DNA of 64,000 bases, taken from NCBI GenBank assembly GCA_009667805.1, contig CM019063.1:350012442-350076441 (forward strand), in the 5' to 3' direction. This document shows positions 9,606 through 20,727 of the stretch, one piece after another; the first letter of the stretch is position 1; each line of letters begins with the position of its first letter. The translations under genes and the position numbers were made by a program. The notes under the pieces are model-generated. The model worked only from the letters and a program-made list of their open reading frames with translations. It was not told the DNA's origin and did no database searches. This DNA comes from Leptobrachium leishanense (lineage: Eukaryota > Chordata > Amphibia > Anura > Megophryidae).

Positions 9606-10160
9606 TATAGAGACCACCTCAAGGATCTCTTTCTTGTTCAGTTGTTGCTAGATATTCCTTCCTGTCAAGTCTAGTTGAACCCGGGTGTTTCATTGTGTAT
9701 ATTTTCCCACCCTGTACTCTGTATAGTCAAAAGGCCATTCAAGGACCTTTCCCCAGTGCAGGGCTGTGTGTGTGTGTGTGTACTGTCTTGCCTGGTTCTG
9801 TTGTATCCTGTGTCCAGGGTTCTGCATAATGCAGGAGGACACATACCTGCCTAAAGGGCTTAATAAACACTGCAGCAAGGACCCCCCTTTGGCTCCTGAG
9901 GGGGGCCACTGCAACATTACACTGGATCCACCCATGCCTGCTGGTACATGTTCTTTGATAAATTTTATGCTGCACATGGTGTTTAATATGCTTATAGAAC
10001 TGCATAAGGTAATGGAGTCTCTGAGCTTATCACCTGCAGTAGTTAACCTATTAGCACCACCCAGCAGCACATGTATTCCAATATCAGAGAAAGAAAGGTG
10101 CAGGCTTTATAATCTGTTTTTATTGTGCCAGTTTGCTGCACTCCATTAATGACTGCCTGC
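9606..10160. other. Unclassified sequence, right of hAT insertion
   Basis: Continuation of 6120-6356. It includes a TG run at 9765-9781, an AATAAA at 9861 and a terminus-like string CAACATTACA near 9912. It may be an LTR with the start of an internal region, but neither a TG start nor a primer site was firmly identified. Confidence 0.35.
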
Positions 10161-10164
10161 TAAA

Positions 10165-10325
10165 GCCAGTGCGCCCTGAGGCTGGCAAGGTGCCAGTGTG
10201 CCCTGAGGCTGGCAAGGTGCCAGTGCACCCTGTGGCTGGCAAGGTGCCAGTGTGCCCTGAGGCTGGCAAGGTGCCAGTGCACCCTGAGGCTGGGAAGGTG
10301 CCAGTGCGCCCTGAGGTTGGCGCTG
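10165..10325. repeat. 30-bp minisatellite
   Basis: About five units of 30 bp of the type CCTGAGGCTGGCAAGGTGCCAGTG, with CGCC, TGCC or CACC at the joins. Open frames on both strands here are repeat translations. Confidence 0.85.
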
Positions 10326-10499
10326 CTCCATATCGAAGGGCACTATGGTCCATGTATGGTGGGCATGCGCTCCTCTTGAACTGTTGTGGTGGGCTGTTTC
10401 TACTCTTGTTGAGAGGGTTGCGGGGACGGCGCTCCCTTTCACGCCAGCGGATTTTCTGCTGGGTATGCTGTGAGGATGGGCCCAATGCAATGTAAAATC

Positions 10500-10924
10500 T
10501 ACTGTGTTATTGTGTCTTGCACGTTGCTGTTGATTGCACGTAAATGGAACCAAGTAACGGTCCCCACTATCCGGGAGGTTCGCGACTTGGTGAATAATTT
10601 GAGGGAATATGAGCGGATGGCTAGTCATATGTATGGTCTCCAATAGCCGGACAGGGACCACTGGACACTCTGGGATTCTATGTTGGTTGTGTGAGGTCCT
10701 ACAGTCCCAAGTCCTAATCCATCTGCAGCGTCCGGGGATGTTTAATTTACCCTGCTACTAGACCGGGAGGTCTCTGATCTATTGTATAACCGAGTGGCTT
10801 GTGTTTGTTTCTGTATGTAGTATTTCCCCTTATATGTATCTGTAATGTATCCCCTTAATTTTTTTTCCCTTCTGTATCCTATAGATTTCTGTTATAAAAT
10901 ACAATAAAAATCTTTGAAAAAAAA
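10500..10924 (+). mobile_element. L1 LINE 3' end
   Basis: The segment has remnants of an L1 ORF2 C-terminus and 3' UTR. It ends in TACAATAAAAATCTTTG plus an A-run at about 10918-10928, directly followed by the 5' end of another L1. Either two L1 copies lie head to tail or one inserted at the other's poly(A). Confidence 0.6.
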
Positions 10925-11067
10925 GAAATAACGGGGGGCGGAGTTGAGCCGGCAACGAAGATGGCCGCTGTGAGGGAGCTCCCGTTTTGACCCGCCGAAT
11001 TGCAGCTCCCACCAGCCTTTAAAACTGCCAAAACCCTGCCACTCATGGCATACAGCACCTTGCAGCC

Positions 11068-12864
11068 ATGAAGAGGGCACCAAAATCAAAAAAATACTCT
11101 GAGCTTACTGTGGCGCCGATCTTTTCTCCCAGGACCCGGGCTGAGGAATCCTCCCAAAATGGCGCCAAATCTGACTCCGCACACGCAGAATCAAGCTGAG
11201 AAGGTGACTCAGACACTTACCCGGCCACTAAAGCTGATAATGGGACTAAAAATCCTTCATAGTGTCATGTTCCATGCTGGCAAACCTGTCTTCCTGCCCT
11301 CTGTATTTGTATATTGTGTTTTTTCCCTTGTGTTTCTGTTGCTACCAATTCCTGGGGTTAATTGGTGTTCTGTGTGTTGCTCACCTGTTGACCCTTGCCT
11401 TGATTCCCCTGCCTATATTAGAGCAATGTACCTATAGTACATTGCTGGGTCATTTTACTTTGCCTGGTCTCCTTGCGACTTGTGTCCTGAGAGCTCCTTG
11501 CAGTGTTCCTGATATCCTCCGTTTGTTCATCCTTGTTCAGTTTTTGCCTCTATTATTTCTGTTCCAGTTTATGTCAGTTCCTTCTGTGTATTTTGTTCTG
11601 TCTATTTCTGTATTTTGGTTTGCTGTTTATGTTCCATTCTGATTCCCCGGTTACCGATTTTTGGCTTGGCTGACTACCCTTCTGGTTCCTATTCCTATAT
11701 TCTGTATGACGTACTCTCTCTGGTTATGACCTTTGGCTTTCCTCTATATGACTACTCTATAGTATATTCCTTGTCTGTACCGTTTCCAGGAAACCCTGTC
11801 ATCTGTATACAACAAAAGACTCTGTACGGCTTCAAGGTAATACTTTCCTTTAGATTAGATCCGGCTATCCTAAAGACCGGCCTTTCAGTGCAGGGAATCT
11901 TTGGTATTGCCGTACAGAGGTCTTTTGTTAACCCTGTGTTGCTTTCATCTGTCCTTGCAGTTTACAGTGCATCTCTGCATATAGGGGCTTCTCTCAGGAA
12001 CCTTGACCTCACCTTGCTGCGAGTTATATTTTTAGGGATATATATACAGACCGACCACTTCCAAGGATCGGAGGGCAAGGAAAGGGTGGTGCGTGCCTGG
12101 TGGTACTGCCACCGTAACACATAGCTGCAGAGCTGGAGAAGACCTCCCGCTGCCTTTCTGCTGATATTCAAGAAAAAGGTGAGCGGACAGCCAGACTTGA
12201 GGACAGATCGGATCAGCTCATAACTCACTGCAATACCCTGGCAGCACACGCTGATGCTATGGAGCCCAGAGTTCAATACCTGGAAGACGCTCTAGAGGAT
12301 CAATCGAATCGCTCCAGGCGCAATAATATACGCCTCAGAGGTCTCCCCGAATCCATACCGGGTGATGAACTCCTACCCACGCTCATGGGCATTGTACATC
12401 GCCTCCTGCCTGACCTCCCCCAGATTAAACTGCTCTTTGCCCGGGTACACAGAACCCTGGGCCCCAGACGTGATAAAAATGCCCCACCTAGAGACGTAGT
12501 GGCACGATTTCATTACTATACCACCAAGGAAGCTCTGCTGAAGGTGACCAGGGATCAGAAGGTGGACTACGATGGCTGCCCACTTTCTTTTTTCCAAGAT
12601 CTATCCCCTACAACGTTAGCACGCCGTCGGGAATGGCGGGAAGTAACAGGGATACTCCGTCAGCAGGACATAAAATATGCTTGGGGTTTTCCTTTCAAGA
12701 TCCTCATTACCAAAAATAATCACACCCATGCGTTCTCCCACCTCTATCAAGCAAAGGATATCCTACGCCTGTTCGATCTGCCAGTCCCAAAAGCTTTGGA
12801 GGGGCTTGGACCTCCACCGCCGCTTCCTCGCCTGGATCAGGACTGGTCCTCTGTAGCGGATTGA
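11068..12864 (+). pseudogene. L1 ORF1 (RNA-binding protein), split by LTR
   Basis: L1 ORF1p is a coiled-coil trimer that coats L1 RNA and chaperones nucleic acids. The frame starts at ATG 11068 (MKRAPKSKKY), meets a TGA after about 43 codons and is interrupted by the LTR at 11263-12119. It resumes with a coiled coil up to about 12330. The RRM begins at RRNNIRLRGLPES (about 12318) and the C-terminal domain shows LARRREWREV and the KYAWGFPFKI block near 12680. The stop is at 12862-12864. The frame is open from about 12130 to the end. The part after the LTR is 201 aa if counted from ATG 12259, but that is not the native start. Confidence 0.85.
11263..12119. mobile_element. Solo LTR, 5-bp target duplication CATAG
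   Basis: The unit begins TGTCATG and ends CGTAACA, fitting TG...CA LTR termini. It is flanked by CATAG at 11258-11262 and 12120-12124. No internal gag-pol or second LTR is present, so it is a recombination-derived solo LTR (857 bp). The family (Gypsy-like or ERV-like) cannot be decided from the LTR alone. Open frames inside it are hydrophobic and not recognised. Confidence 0.85.
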
Positions 12865-13038
12865 CGATAGGAGGCCCAGAGAAAGTTTCTCCCTGTAGCC
12901 TCGGTTGAGGCCTTCATCTTTTGGGTGGCGTCACCCTTCGGATTGCTCGGGGCATCTCCCCCTCTCCATGACTTCACCAGGACTCAGGACTGATTACCCT
13001 GGGATCCGTGTCGTGAGTGGCAATGTTTTATTGTGTTA

Positions 13039-13057
13039 TATATCACTAAAGGTTACT
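13039..13057. repeat. 19-bp target duplication, left
   Basis: TATATCACTAAAGGTTACT, identical to 14171-14189. It brackets the palindromic insertion. Confidence 0.92.
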
Positions 13058-14170
13058 AAACAGGGTGTGAAGATGTATCCCCAAGAGGAAATGAAACTGC
13101 AGTTCACAGCACTCTCCACCAACGTGCTAGAATATAGACATACAGAAAAAAATAGAACATGCAGTACAATACAACCTTATAGATGGTCAAATAGGTTTGT
13201 GTGTCGATACAGGATCTTCAATGGAGTACAAAGCCTCTAGAATTAGAGCATACACAAGGACATAGCGTAATACTGTCAAAAAATTTAATAAAACATAAAA
13301 CCACAGAAAGGAAGCCACTCACAAAATTAGTGGCACACAATAGATAAAAGTGTGCAACAGCGCATATTAAACAATTCGTTCGGATAGTCACCACAGCCGG
13401 AAAGACATCGTCCTTAGAGCGTAATTTTCTGTAAGAGAGCCTGGCCAGGATACCACTCCGTGCTGAGAAGTCCAAATCACAGGTGAAGCCACAGTCTTTC
13501 AGAACAACCAATTGGGGAACCGAAGACCTGGAGACATCCAAAGTGAATGATGGACGATCCGATTCGCGGACGAAAAATGGACGATCCGGCGGGCGAACGA
13601 ACGAATAATAGAAACGAGCAAGTCAGTTCGACGCGTTTCGTCCTCCGACTTATTCATGAATAAGTCGGAGGACGAAACGCGTCGAACTGACTTGCTCGTT
13701 TCTATTATTCGTTCGTTCGCCCGCCGGATCGTCCATTTTTCGTCCGCGAATCGGATCGTCCATCATTCACTTTGGATGTCTCCAGGTCTTCGGTTCCCCA
13801 ATTGGTTGTTCTGAAAGACTGTGGCTTCACCTGTGATTTGGACTTCTCAGCACGGAGTGGTATCCTGGCCAGGCTCTCTTACAGAAAATTACGCTCTAAG
13901 GACGATGTCTTTCCGGCTGTGGTGACTATCCGAACGAATTGTTTAATATGCGCTGTTGCACACTTTTATCTATTGTGTGCCACTAATTTTGTGAGTGGCT
14001 TCCTTTCTGTGGTTTTATGTTTTATTAAATTTTTTGACAGTATTACGCTATGTCCTTGTGTATGCTCTAATTCTAGAGGCTTTGTACTCCATTGAAGATC
14101 CTGTATCGACACACAAACCTATTTGACCATCTATAAGGTTGTATTGTACTGCATGTTCTATTTTTTTCTG
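13058..14170. mobile_element. Core-less palindromic PLE-type insertion
   Basis: Two 514-bp arms (13143-13656 and 13657-14170) form a perfect palindrome with no spacer, centred on TTCATGAA. Every compared position pairs with 27313 minus its coordinate. An unpaired 86-nt tail (13058-13142) sits on the left only. The insertion is flanked by a 19-bp target duplication. Near the centre both arms carry GAAACGCGTC, the 3' part of a PLE hammerhead. The 107-aa frames at 13218-13541 (minus) and 13772-14095 (plus) are mirror copies and resemble no known protein. The insertion sits between ORF1 and ORF2 of the L1. Confidence 0.85.
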
Positions 14171-14614
14171 TATATCACTAAAGGTTACTGTTTATTTTTT
14201 GACTATTCTAGTAGCTTCTATGGTTGGAGCTTAGGTTCCGATATGTTTTCAGGTCTTCAAACTCGGCAGGCAGACGGCACACCCTCTGTGCTTTCTTGGT
14301 TCCGCACCAGATGGTCGCCGGCTTCCCTCTTTTTTTCTTTTCCTCCCCCGTTCTACCTCCCTTCCGGTATACCCGTTCGGTTGGTGCTTTCTTCTACCAC
14401 TGTGACTGCCCATCACAGGGATATCTGTCCCTCTTTTTCTCTCTTCTGATTACTTCTTTCTCTCTCACAACTCATTTCCTCCTCCCTTATCTCACTATAC
14501 ACGCAGTCCCTTTGGTGTCCCCATCCTGGCCTCCCCTTGGGCACTGGTGCCCTCCGGTGCAAGGGGGGGGGGTCGCCCGGGGACCTCCGTAATAAATTAT
14601 GATACCAATCCAAG

Positions 14615-15770
14615 ATGACCCCAGTTAATATACTCTCCTTAAACGTTAAGGGCCTAAACGCACCTCGTAAAAGACGTCTGTTATTCTGTGAATTAAAGCG
14701 CAAATCAATAGACATACCCTGATACAGGAGACTAGGATCCCCAAAACAGCGGCCTTTCACCTCTCAGACCCAGCCTACTCTAATACTATCTTGTGCTACT
14801 CCTAAATGGAATTGGGTAGCGGTCCTTATCCGAACCTCTTGTCTCTTTACAGTCGCGGACTCTCACATAGATGACATGGGCGCTGCGTACTGGTATCATG
14901 GTGGGTGTCAGGCCAACAATATACGTTTGGTTCGATTTACAGCCCAAATGTCCCAGATGCTGAATTTTGGTCCTCCACTCACGCCCTTATAGCGTCCCAT
15001 GCTAGAGGCCATGTTATCCTTGGGGGGGATTTCAATGCGACTTTATGCCCACCACTGGACAGGTCTAGTTCACATCACAATCAGACCTCTCACCTCCTGT
15101 CCCCACAGGACAAACAATTCCATAACTTCGTACACGACACGGGCTATATTGATGTCTGGAGGGTTCAGCATCCCTCCGTTAAAGATTACACATATTTCTC
15201 CCCCGTTCACCACACTCACTCTAGAATAGATTGTATTTTAACATCCACTTCCTGCCTCCCCTTGGTTCTGTCCTCTTCCATAGGCTCCATAACATGGTCT
15301 GACCACACAGATGTCTCTCTCCAGCTCTGACCCTTTGCCCCTGCGGCGGGTCGCCGCTGGTGATTAGACCCATTTTTACTAGATAAACCTGAGGTGCGTG
15401 ACAAGATTACGAACACACTACAGGGTTATTTCCAGTTTAACGACACAAATGACACATCCACCCAAATACTATGGGCTGCACATAAACCTGTGGTTAGGGG
15501 GGCATTGTTAAGTATAGCATCTCATATTAAGAAACCAAAAATGGCTGACATACAAACCCTCCAACGTCAACTCCGGGAGAGGGAATTCGCCCATAAGGCT
15601 TCTCCTTCTCTGGAGACATATGCTACCCTATCCCAAGTCAGACAGGATCTCAACAGGTTATTCCTTGATGACGTGGGCCGGTCGCTGCTATGGTCCAAAC
15701 GAAAATATTACGAGAGATCCAACAAGATGAACACCCCTCTTGCACGTCTTCTTAAGCCTTGATCACAATC
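14615..15770 (+). pseudogene. L1 ORF2, endonuclease part
   Basis: ORF2 starts at ATG 14615 (MTPVNILSLNVKGLNAPRKR), the typical N-terminus of an L1 APE-type endonuclease. A frameshift or stop occurs near 14720. The nuclease continues in 14905-15330 with GDFNATL (catalytic Asp and Asn), RIDCIL and the SDH motif (WSDHTDVSLQL). A further segment 15394-15762 belongs to the linker before the RT domain. The hAT at 15780 interrupts the gene. The endonuclease would nick target DNA for target-primed reverse transcription, but several disruptions make this copy dead. Confidence 0.88.
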
Positions 15771-15771
15771 A

Positions 15772-15779
15772 CCAACAGT
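15772..15779. repeat. 8-bp target duplication, left (CCAACAGT)
   Basis: Matches 18076-18083 exactly and so defines the outer hAT. Confidence 0.9.
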
Positions 15780-16129
15780 CAGTGGTGTATTTAGGTTTTG
15801 TGCTGCCCTAGGCCTGACTAAACTGGTGCACCCCCTAATTTAAATTTGACACACCACTTCCTGTCAAGGGCACACCTCTTCCTGGTTAATCCCCACCCTT
15901 CCTCTTGAAGCTCCACCTTTTCCTCTTAGAGCTCCGCCTTTTCCTCTCTTTATATTAAAAGTGGATACCAAGTGCCTACTTGTATATTTTGTATACCATT
16001 TCAAATGTACCTATTGCGATAAATAAAATTATGAAATGTTTAAATTCAAGCATTTTTACAAAGAACAGCCACGCATATCAAGTATACTGGATCACAGCCG
16101 CTCTAATTGGTTGAACAATAAAATCCACA

Positions 16130-16520
16130 GAAACCTGTACTGCATATGAGTGTATCACAGAGCTGCACAGCAATAAAACCCACAGAAATGGGCACTGTGT
16201 ATGAGCATATCAGAACTGCACAGCAATAAAACTCACAGTAATGTGCAGTGTGTATGAGCGTATCCCAGAGCTCCAGGGCAATAAAACTCACAGTAATATG
16301 CAGTGTGTATCACAGAATCTACAGCAATAAAACTCCCAGCAATGTAATTTGCAGTGTGTATGAGTGTATCAGAATCCACAGCAATAAAACTCCCAGCAAT
16401 GCAATGTACGGTATGTGTGTCAGCGTATCAAAATCCACAGCAATAAAACTCCCAGCAATGCAATGTGTGGTGTGTATGAGTGCATCAAAATCCACTGCAA
16501 TAAGACTCCCAGCAAACCGA
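16130..16520. repeat. About 60-bp minisatellite within hAT
   Basis: Six to seven diverged units of the type GTGTATGAGCGTATCACAGAGCT, then ACAGCAATAAAACTC, then AGTAATGTGCA. A related array lies at 40130-40262 inside another hAT. Confidence 0.85.
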
Positions 16521-16756
16521 GTGAATATGAGCACACAGCAATTATTTATTCTATATTTACCGGCCTCCGTCTGCGGTAGGGCTGTGTGCAGAGTCAGCAG
16601 GGACTGTGTACGGACTCAGGATCGTGGCTGTGTCTGTGCGTGGAGCCATCTTGTCAGCAGTGGGGTGCGACTGCCAGAGGGTGCACCGTGGCTTTGATTC
16701 CCTTCCGGTGGGTGTTCAGTCCAGAATAGAGTGAGAGTCTGTGTTAATGAAAGGGT

Positions 16757-16870
16757 GGGCAGCTGCGTGCGTGTCACGTGGTTCAGCCAGTCAGGTGGTA
16801 CAGAAAAAAATAAGTAAACTCAGTACCACCTGACTGGCCGGATCGCGTGACCTGCTCGCACACAGCCTCA
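16757..16870. repeat. Hairpin within hAT, shared core
   Basis: Arms GTCACGTGGTTCAGCCAGTC and AGGTGGTAC pair with GTACCACCT and GACTGGCCGGATCGCGTGAC around an A-rich loop near 16803. The core matches the apex of the hairpins at 6531-6789 and 58635-58898, although the host elements have different termini. Confidence 0.85.
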
Positions 16871-17262
16871 CCAGGAGCCAGGCAGCTCAATGACAAATTT
16901 CTATCACTGCAGTGCTGGTTAAGGAAAGGTCCACTTTAAACAGCAGTAAGCAGACAGGGCTTCATATTCTGCTGATACCCCCCTTTACCTGTCATTTACT
17001 GTAATCTCTCTCTGCACACAAATCACACCCCCTCCCCTCTCCTAGAGCTGCTGCGGGGCAGGGGAGGAGAGGGGGATTTTTATTCTATTCGATTTTATTC
17101 CGTATGCAAATGCCCTGCTCCGCTGCTGGTTGTTTGAGAACACAGCTCAAAGCTGACACACAGTGACAGTGGCACCTCCTACTAGTACCCCCTAATGACA
17201 CTCAAATAATCACTGGTACCTGGGGCGGCCCGCCCTCCGCCACTCCCCTAAGTACACCACTG

Positions 17263-17915
17263 CTCTGTGATATGCTCACACACAAGTTTGGTGAACTGCC
17301 AGCAAGTACAGTGCTGTTTGAAGGCATTGCAAATCCCCATAGAGAAGTAATGGTTAATCTATTCAGAGAACACCAAACAGCAGAGAAATGGCAGTGAAAT
17401 GCCCTGATGTTCGGTGGTTTCAAGCAGCAGGTTTATTCAGACGAACCCCATAGGTTTCAATGTTAAAAATATTCCCGTTTTTATGCAATATCTAATAAAC
17501 CATTTATTATTTTAATCTGCAGAAAAAAGTCTTTGATTTTTTTTTAGTACCCTTTAGTCATTTTTCAGCAAAATCCCCCCCCCTTTTTTTTTAATAGCGG
17601 TTTTTCTTTTTCCTGTAACAGAACTTTTTATTATCAAAGGATCTTATATGTAAATTCCAGACATTTTCGTTCAGTAGTTCTTTTGAAAACAGCAGGCCAC
17701 GGGTTTGCGGTGGCAGCATTCAGCGGCCGACTCCATGCACTTTGGGGACCCTGCGGTGAATGGTGAATTCACTGCAGGGTGGGGAAATTTTATTCCCCGA
17801 AGTGCAGGGAACTACAGAACACCAACATGTTGGCGTCATTTCGGTGCTCTGTGAGTAACCCATTTAGTGGTGAGGTTTTTTGCTGCCCCCTGGAAAGTGA
17901 AAGCCTAGGCCTTGC
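17263..17915. other. hAT interior, no gene
   Basis: No coding region. The stretch has T-rich runs (17540-17600) and an imperfect inverted pair around 17740-17800 (CTGCGGTGAATGG / TTCACTGCAGGG). Confidence 0.4.
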
Positions 17916-18006
17916 CTACCCAGGACATACTTGAAACTTAGTGAAATCTCAATGTATCCTTCCTGGCAAAATACTTTGCAAAAGTAAAAAAAAAAAAAAA
18001 AAAAAT
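17916..18006 (+). mobile_element. LINE/SINE 3' tail fragment with poly(A)
   Basis: The segment starts at CCCAGGACATACTTGAAA, runs through CTCAATGTATCCTTCCTGG, and ends in an A-run (17986-18005). The same tail closes the LINE at 43908-44360 and recurs at 36830-36915 and 53340-53390. Confidence 0.7.
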
Positions 18007-18083
18007 TGGGGTGGGGCCACCAGTGCGGGCCGCCGCCCCCTGGAAAGTGTTGGCCTAGGCCAAAATACCCCACTGCCAACAGT

Positions 18084-19810
18084 TCCCCCCCATAACCGGC
18101 GCCACGGGCAACCAGCTCTCCACTCTAAGGGACATCAGAGACGCCTTTACTCAATACTTCAGCTCCATTTATAATCATACTCCATCCCACTCTACTTCAG
18201 ACCCAGCACTTATAGATAGTATAGAGGAGTATCTCTCCCGGGCCTCGCTCCCATCTCTGACAGAAGACCAGGCATCCGCTCTAGCCTCTCCTATAACTGA
18301 GGAGGAAATCCAGGCTGCCCTGAGCCTAATGAAGCCCCACAAAGCCCCCGGACCTGACAGCCTTACATGCCAGTATTACAAAGCTTTCCACGAACTCTTA
18401 TCCCCCCACCTACTGCGTATGTTTAATAACATGATGAATGGAGGAGTCCCACCCCGAGAATCATTATTGGCATCTATCGTCTTATTACCCAAACCGAGTA
18501 AAGATCACCACTTAATTGAGAACTATAGACCCATTTCCCTAATAAATACGGACATGATACTGTTGGCCAAGATCCTTTCCATTAGACTGGATCCGTTCCT
18601 TAACTCTCTTATTCATCCTGATCAGGTGGGTTTTATGCCCCACCGACAAGCATATGAGAACACTAGAAGAGCAGCGGATCTGTTGTGGAGGGCTGTAGAA
18701 ACGCGGACGCCTTCTCTGTTTCTATCCTTGGACGCAGAGAAGGCGTTTGACAGAGCGGAGTGGCCATTTTTGTTCTCTCTTTTACGACACATTAAGCTCC
18801 CAATTTAATCAATTTAATCACTGCCATTACTGCTCTATATACTTCTCCCTCTGCCCAAATCCTATTGCCTGGTGTGGACCCGGCCCCATTCCCAATATCT
18901 AATAGTACACGACAGTGTTGCCCTCTCTCCCCTACCCTATTTGCTTTATATTTGGAGCCGCTTCTCCAACATATAAGGCTGAACCCTGAGGTTTGCGGAC
19001 TCGTAATCCGCTCTGATTCCTTCAAAGTGTCGGCATATGCCGATGACATACTTCTGTCCCTTTCCCCACCCCCTCGAGTCTATGCCTAGATTGTTTGAAA
19101 CCCTGGATGAATACGCCACCTTATCAGGTTACAAAATAAATATCACTAAAACTGATGCATTCACGATCAATATCCTCCCACTCATATGAATCTCTCTGCA
19201 CTAACTTTCCTGTCCGCTTCTCCCCTTCATCTTTCAAATACTTAGGTATTGTACTTACTAATGACCCTACAACCCTTTACGAGGTTAATTATTCGAGGCT
19301 ATGGTCTCAATTTAAGAAGGAATTGGAATGTTGGGATAGATACCAGATTTCATGGGTGGGTCGTATTTATTGTGTCAAGATGAATGTCCTACCACACTTG
19401 CTATATTTTTTTCAAGCTCTACCTCTGGCACTGGATTCTGGCGATATCCGTGATCTGCAGAGAGCTATTGATTCTTTTATTTGGCAGGGTAAGAGACGCC
19501 GAACAGCTAGAGCTACCATGTACAGGCCGAATGAGGCGGGAGGCTTGGGATTACCATGTCTATTTTCCTATTATTAGGCCGCTCAGCTGGCTCAAATTGT
19601 GGCCTGGCACTCCCCTCAGGACTCCCGACGTTGGGTTGACCTGGAAAGAGGATTAATGTATCCGGATCGCCCTCATTTCTGGATATGGCTTCCTAGGACA
19701 CACCGTCCTTTATTGAGAACTTCCTGCCCGGCCATCCTCAACTCATTGCGGCTATGGGATAAAATAGCGACCAAATGTGATCTCACGTCCTACCCTTCCC
19801 CGCTAACGCC
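18084..19810 (+). pseudogene. L1 ORF2, reverse transcriptase part
   Basis: The RT domain continues after the hAT insertion. KAPGPDSLTCQYYK lies near 18340, LLPKPSKD near 18490, NYRPISLINTD near 18520, HPDQVGFMP near 18620 and LDAEKAFDRAEW near 18730. The catalytic YADD lies at 19036-19047 and YLGIVLTND near 19240. Post-RT sequence runs to about 19800. It breaks into at least four frames (18329-18808, 18865-19089, 19155-19577, 19599 on), so frameshifts and stops have accumulated. The motif set is that of the L1 clade. No C-terminal zinc knuckle was seen. Confidence 0.9.
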
Positions 19811-20198
19811 AGCAGCCCAGCTGATTCTTGCTGCTGCGGTGACCGCAATTTTATTTCCACTAGGCACCACTGCAAAGTGTGGCCATGCCGCCACTGCTGT
19901 ATGCTACCGCGCCAACCCTGACCTAAAATTCCCCCGTGCCAATACTTCACCAATCAGCGCAAAGGGGGAATATTCACTAAATGCAGAACTGTGTAAAGCA
20001 AAAAAAAAATATATATATATGTATTAATAATCAGAAATAGCTTGGAAAAATTAAATAATGGAGGAACATAAAGGTTGATATTTAAGTCGGTTTACTTCAT
20101 TTTTTTATTGAGTCCACATTATTGTATTTAACAATCTGCGTCTAAGGGGGAAATTAACTAAGTGGTGAGATAAAACCAAAAATAAGTAAAAAGGAGTA
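19811..20198. other. Unclassified sequence
   Basis: No coding potential. The stretch has a short A-run and AT microsatellite at 20001-20021. It may be the remainder of the L1 3' region or an unrelated repeat. Confidence 0.4.
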
Positions 20199-20692
20199 TT
20201 AACCCTTTCGCTGCTGAGGCTTTTCCCGCCCCTGTGCTGAGGTCATTTTTTACCTGTTTTGCGCATCATGTTTAAACGTGTTTTTAAGGCTTATTTTAGT
20301 ATATGACACCGACATATTATATATCGTTCTTTCCGTCAGACTCGGTAGATTCATAATATGTCATTATTATATGTATACGTTATGTCATGTCTGTATATTA
20401 TAACAAAAAATGCAATAAAATATGTATTTTCAATAATTTACAATGTGTAAAGTGTTTTTTTTCACATTTTAACATGCGAGCAATTGTGGTTATATTTTGT
20501 ATGGGGTGCGCTTGTTAAAAAAATTAGAGATGGGGTCTCGTTACATTTTTTTTTGGGGAAAATGACACTATTTTTAACAAACGCACCGCATACAAAAATC
20601 GTTAGTGCAGCATCATTGTTCACATTATAATTGAAATGGGAACAATATTGCTACACTAACAAACCAAAAAAAATAAAACAATTTTTTTTTTT

Positions 20693-20727
<35 letters not shown>

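Larger units (their letters stand above)
15780..18075. mobile_element. Non-autonomous hAT element
   Basis: Termini are CAGTGGTGTATTTAGG on the left and, as reverse complement, CAGTGGGGTATTTTGG on the right, with perfect 8-bp duplications CCAACAGT. A second terminus-like string CCTAAGTACACCACTG lies internally at 17247-17262, suggesting a nested or duplicated end. A CCTAGGCC-type block recurs at 17903 and 18051. The element carries a minisatellite and a hairpin but no transposase, so it must be moved in trans. Confidence 0.88.
10930..19810 (+). mobile_element. L1 LINE, split by three insertions
   Basis: The 5' UTR starts at the GGGGGGCGGAG block. ORF1 lies at 11068-12864 and ORF2 in two parts, 14615-15770 and 18084 to about 19810. 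The element is interrupted by a solo LTR (11263-12119), a palindromic PLE (13058-14170) and a hAT (15780-18075), each bounded by its own target duplication. Removing them leaves an L1 of about 4.6 kb. The 3' end is unclear: coding similarity fades near 19810 and no L1 poly(A) is seen. All parts carry stops or frameshifts. Confidence 0.88.

Noticed and set aside
11159..12124. Hydrophobic open frames of 92-169 aa
   Set aside because: They lie in the solo LTR, overlap each other and match no known protein.
13218..14095. Identical 107-aa frames on opposite strands
   Set aside because: Mirror images created by the palindrome; no known family and no expected codon pattern.
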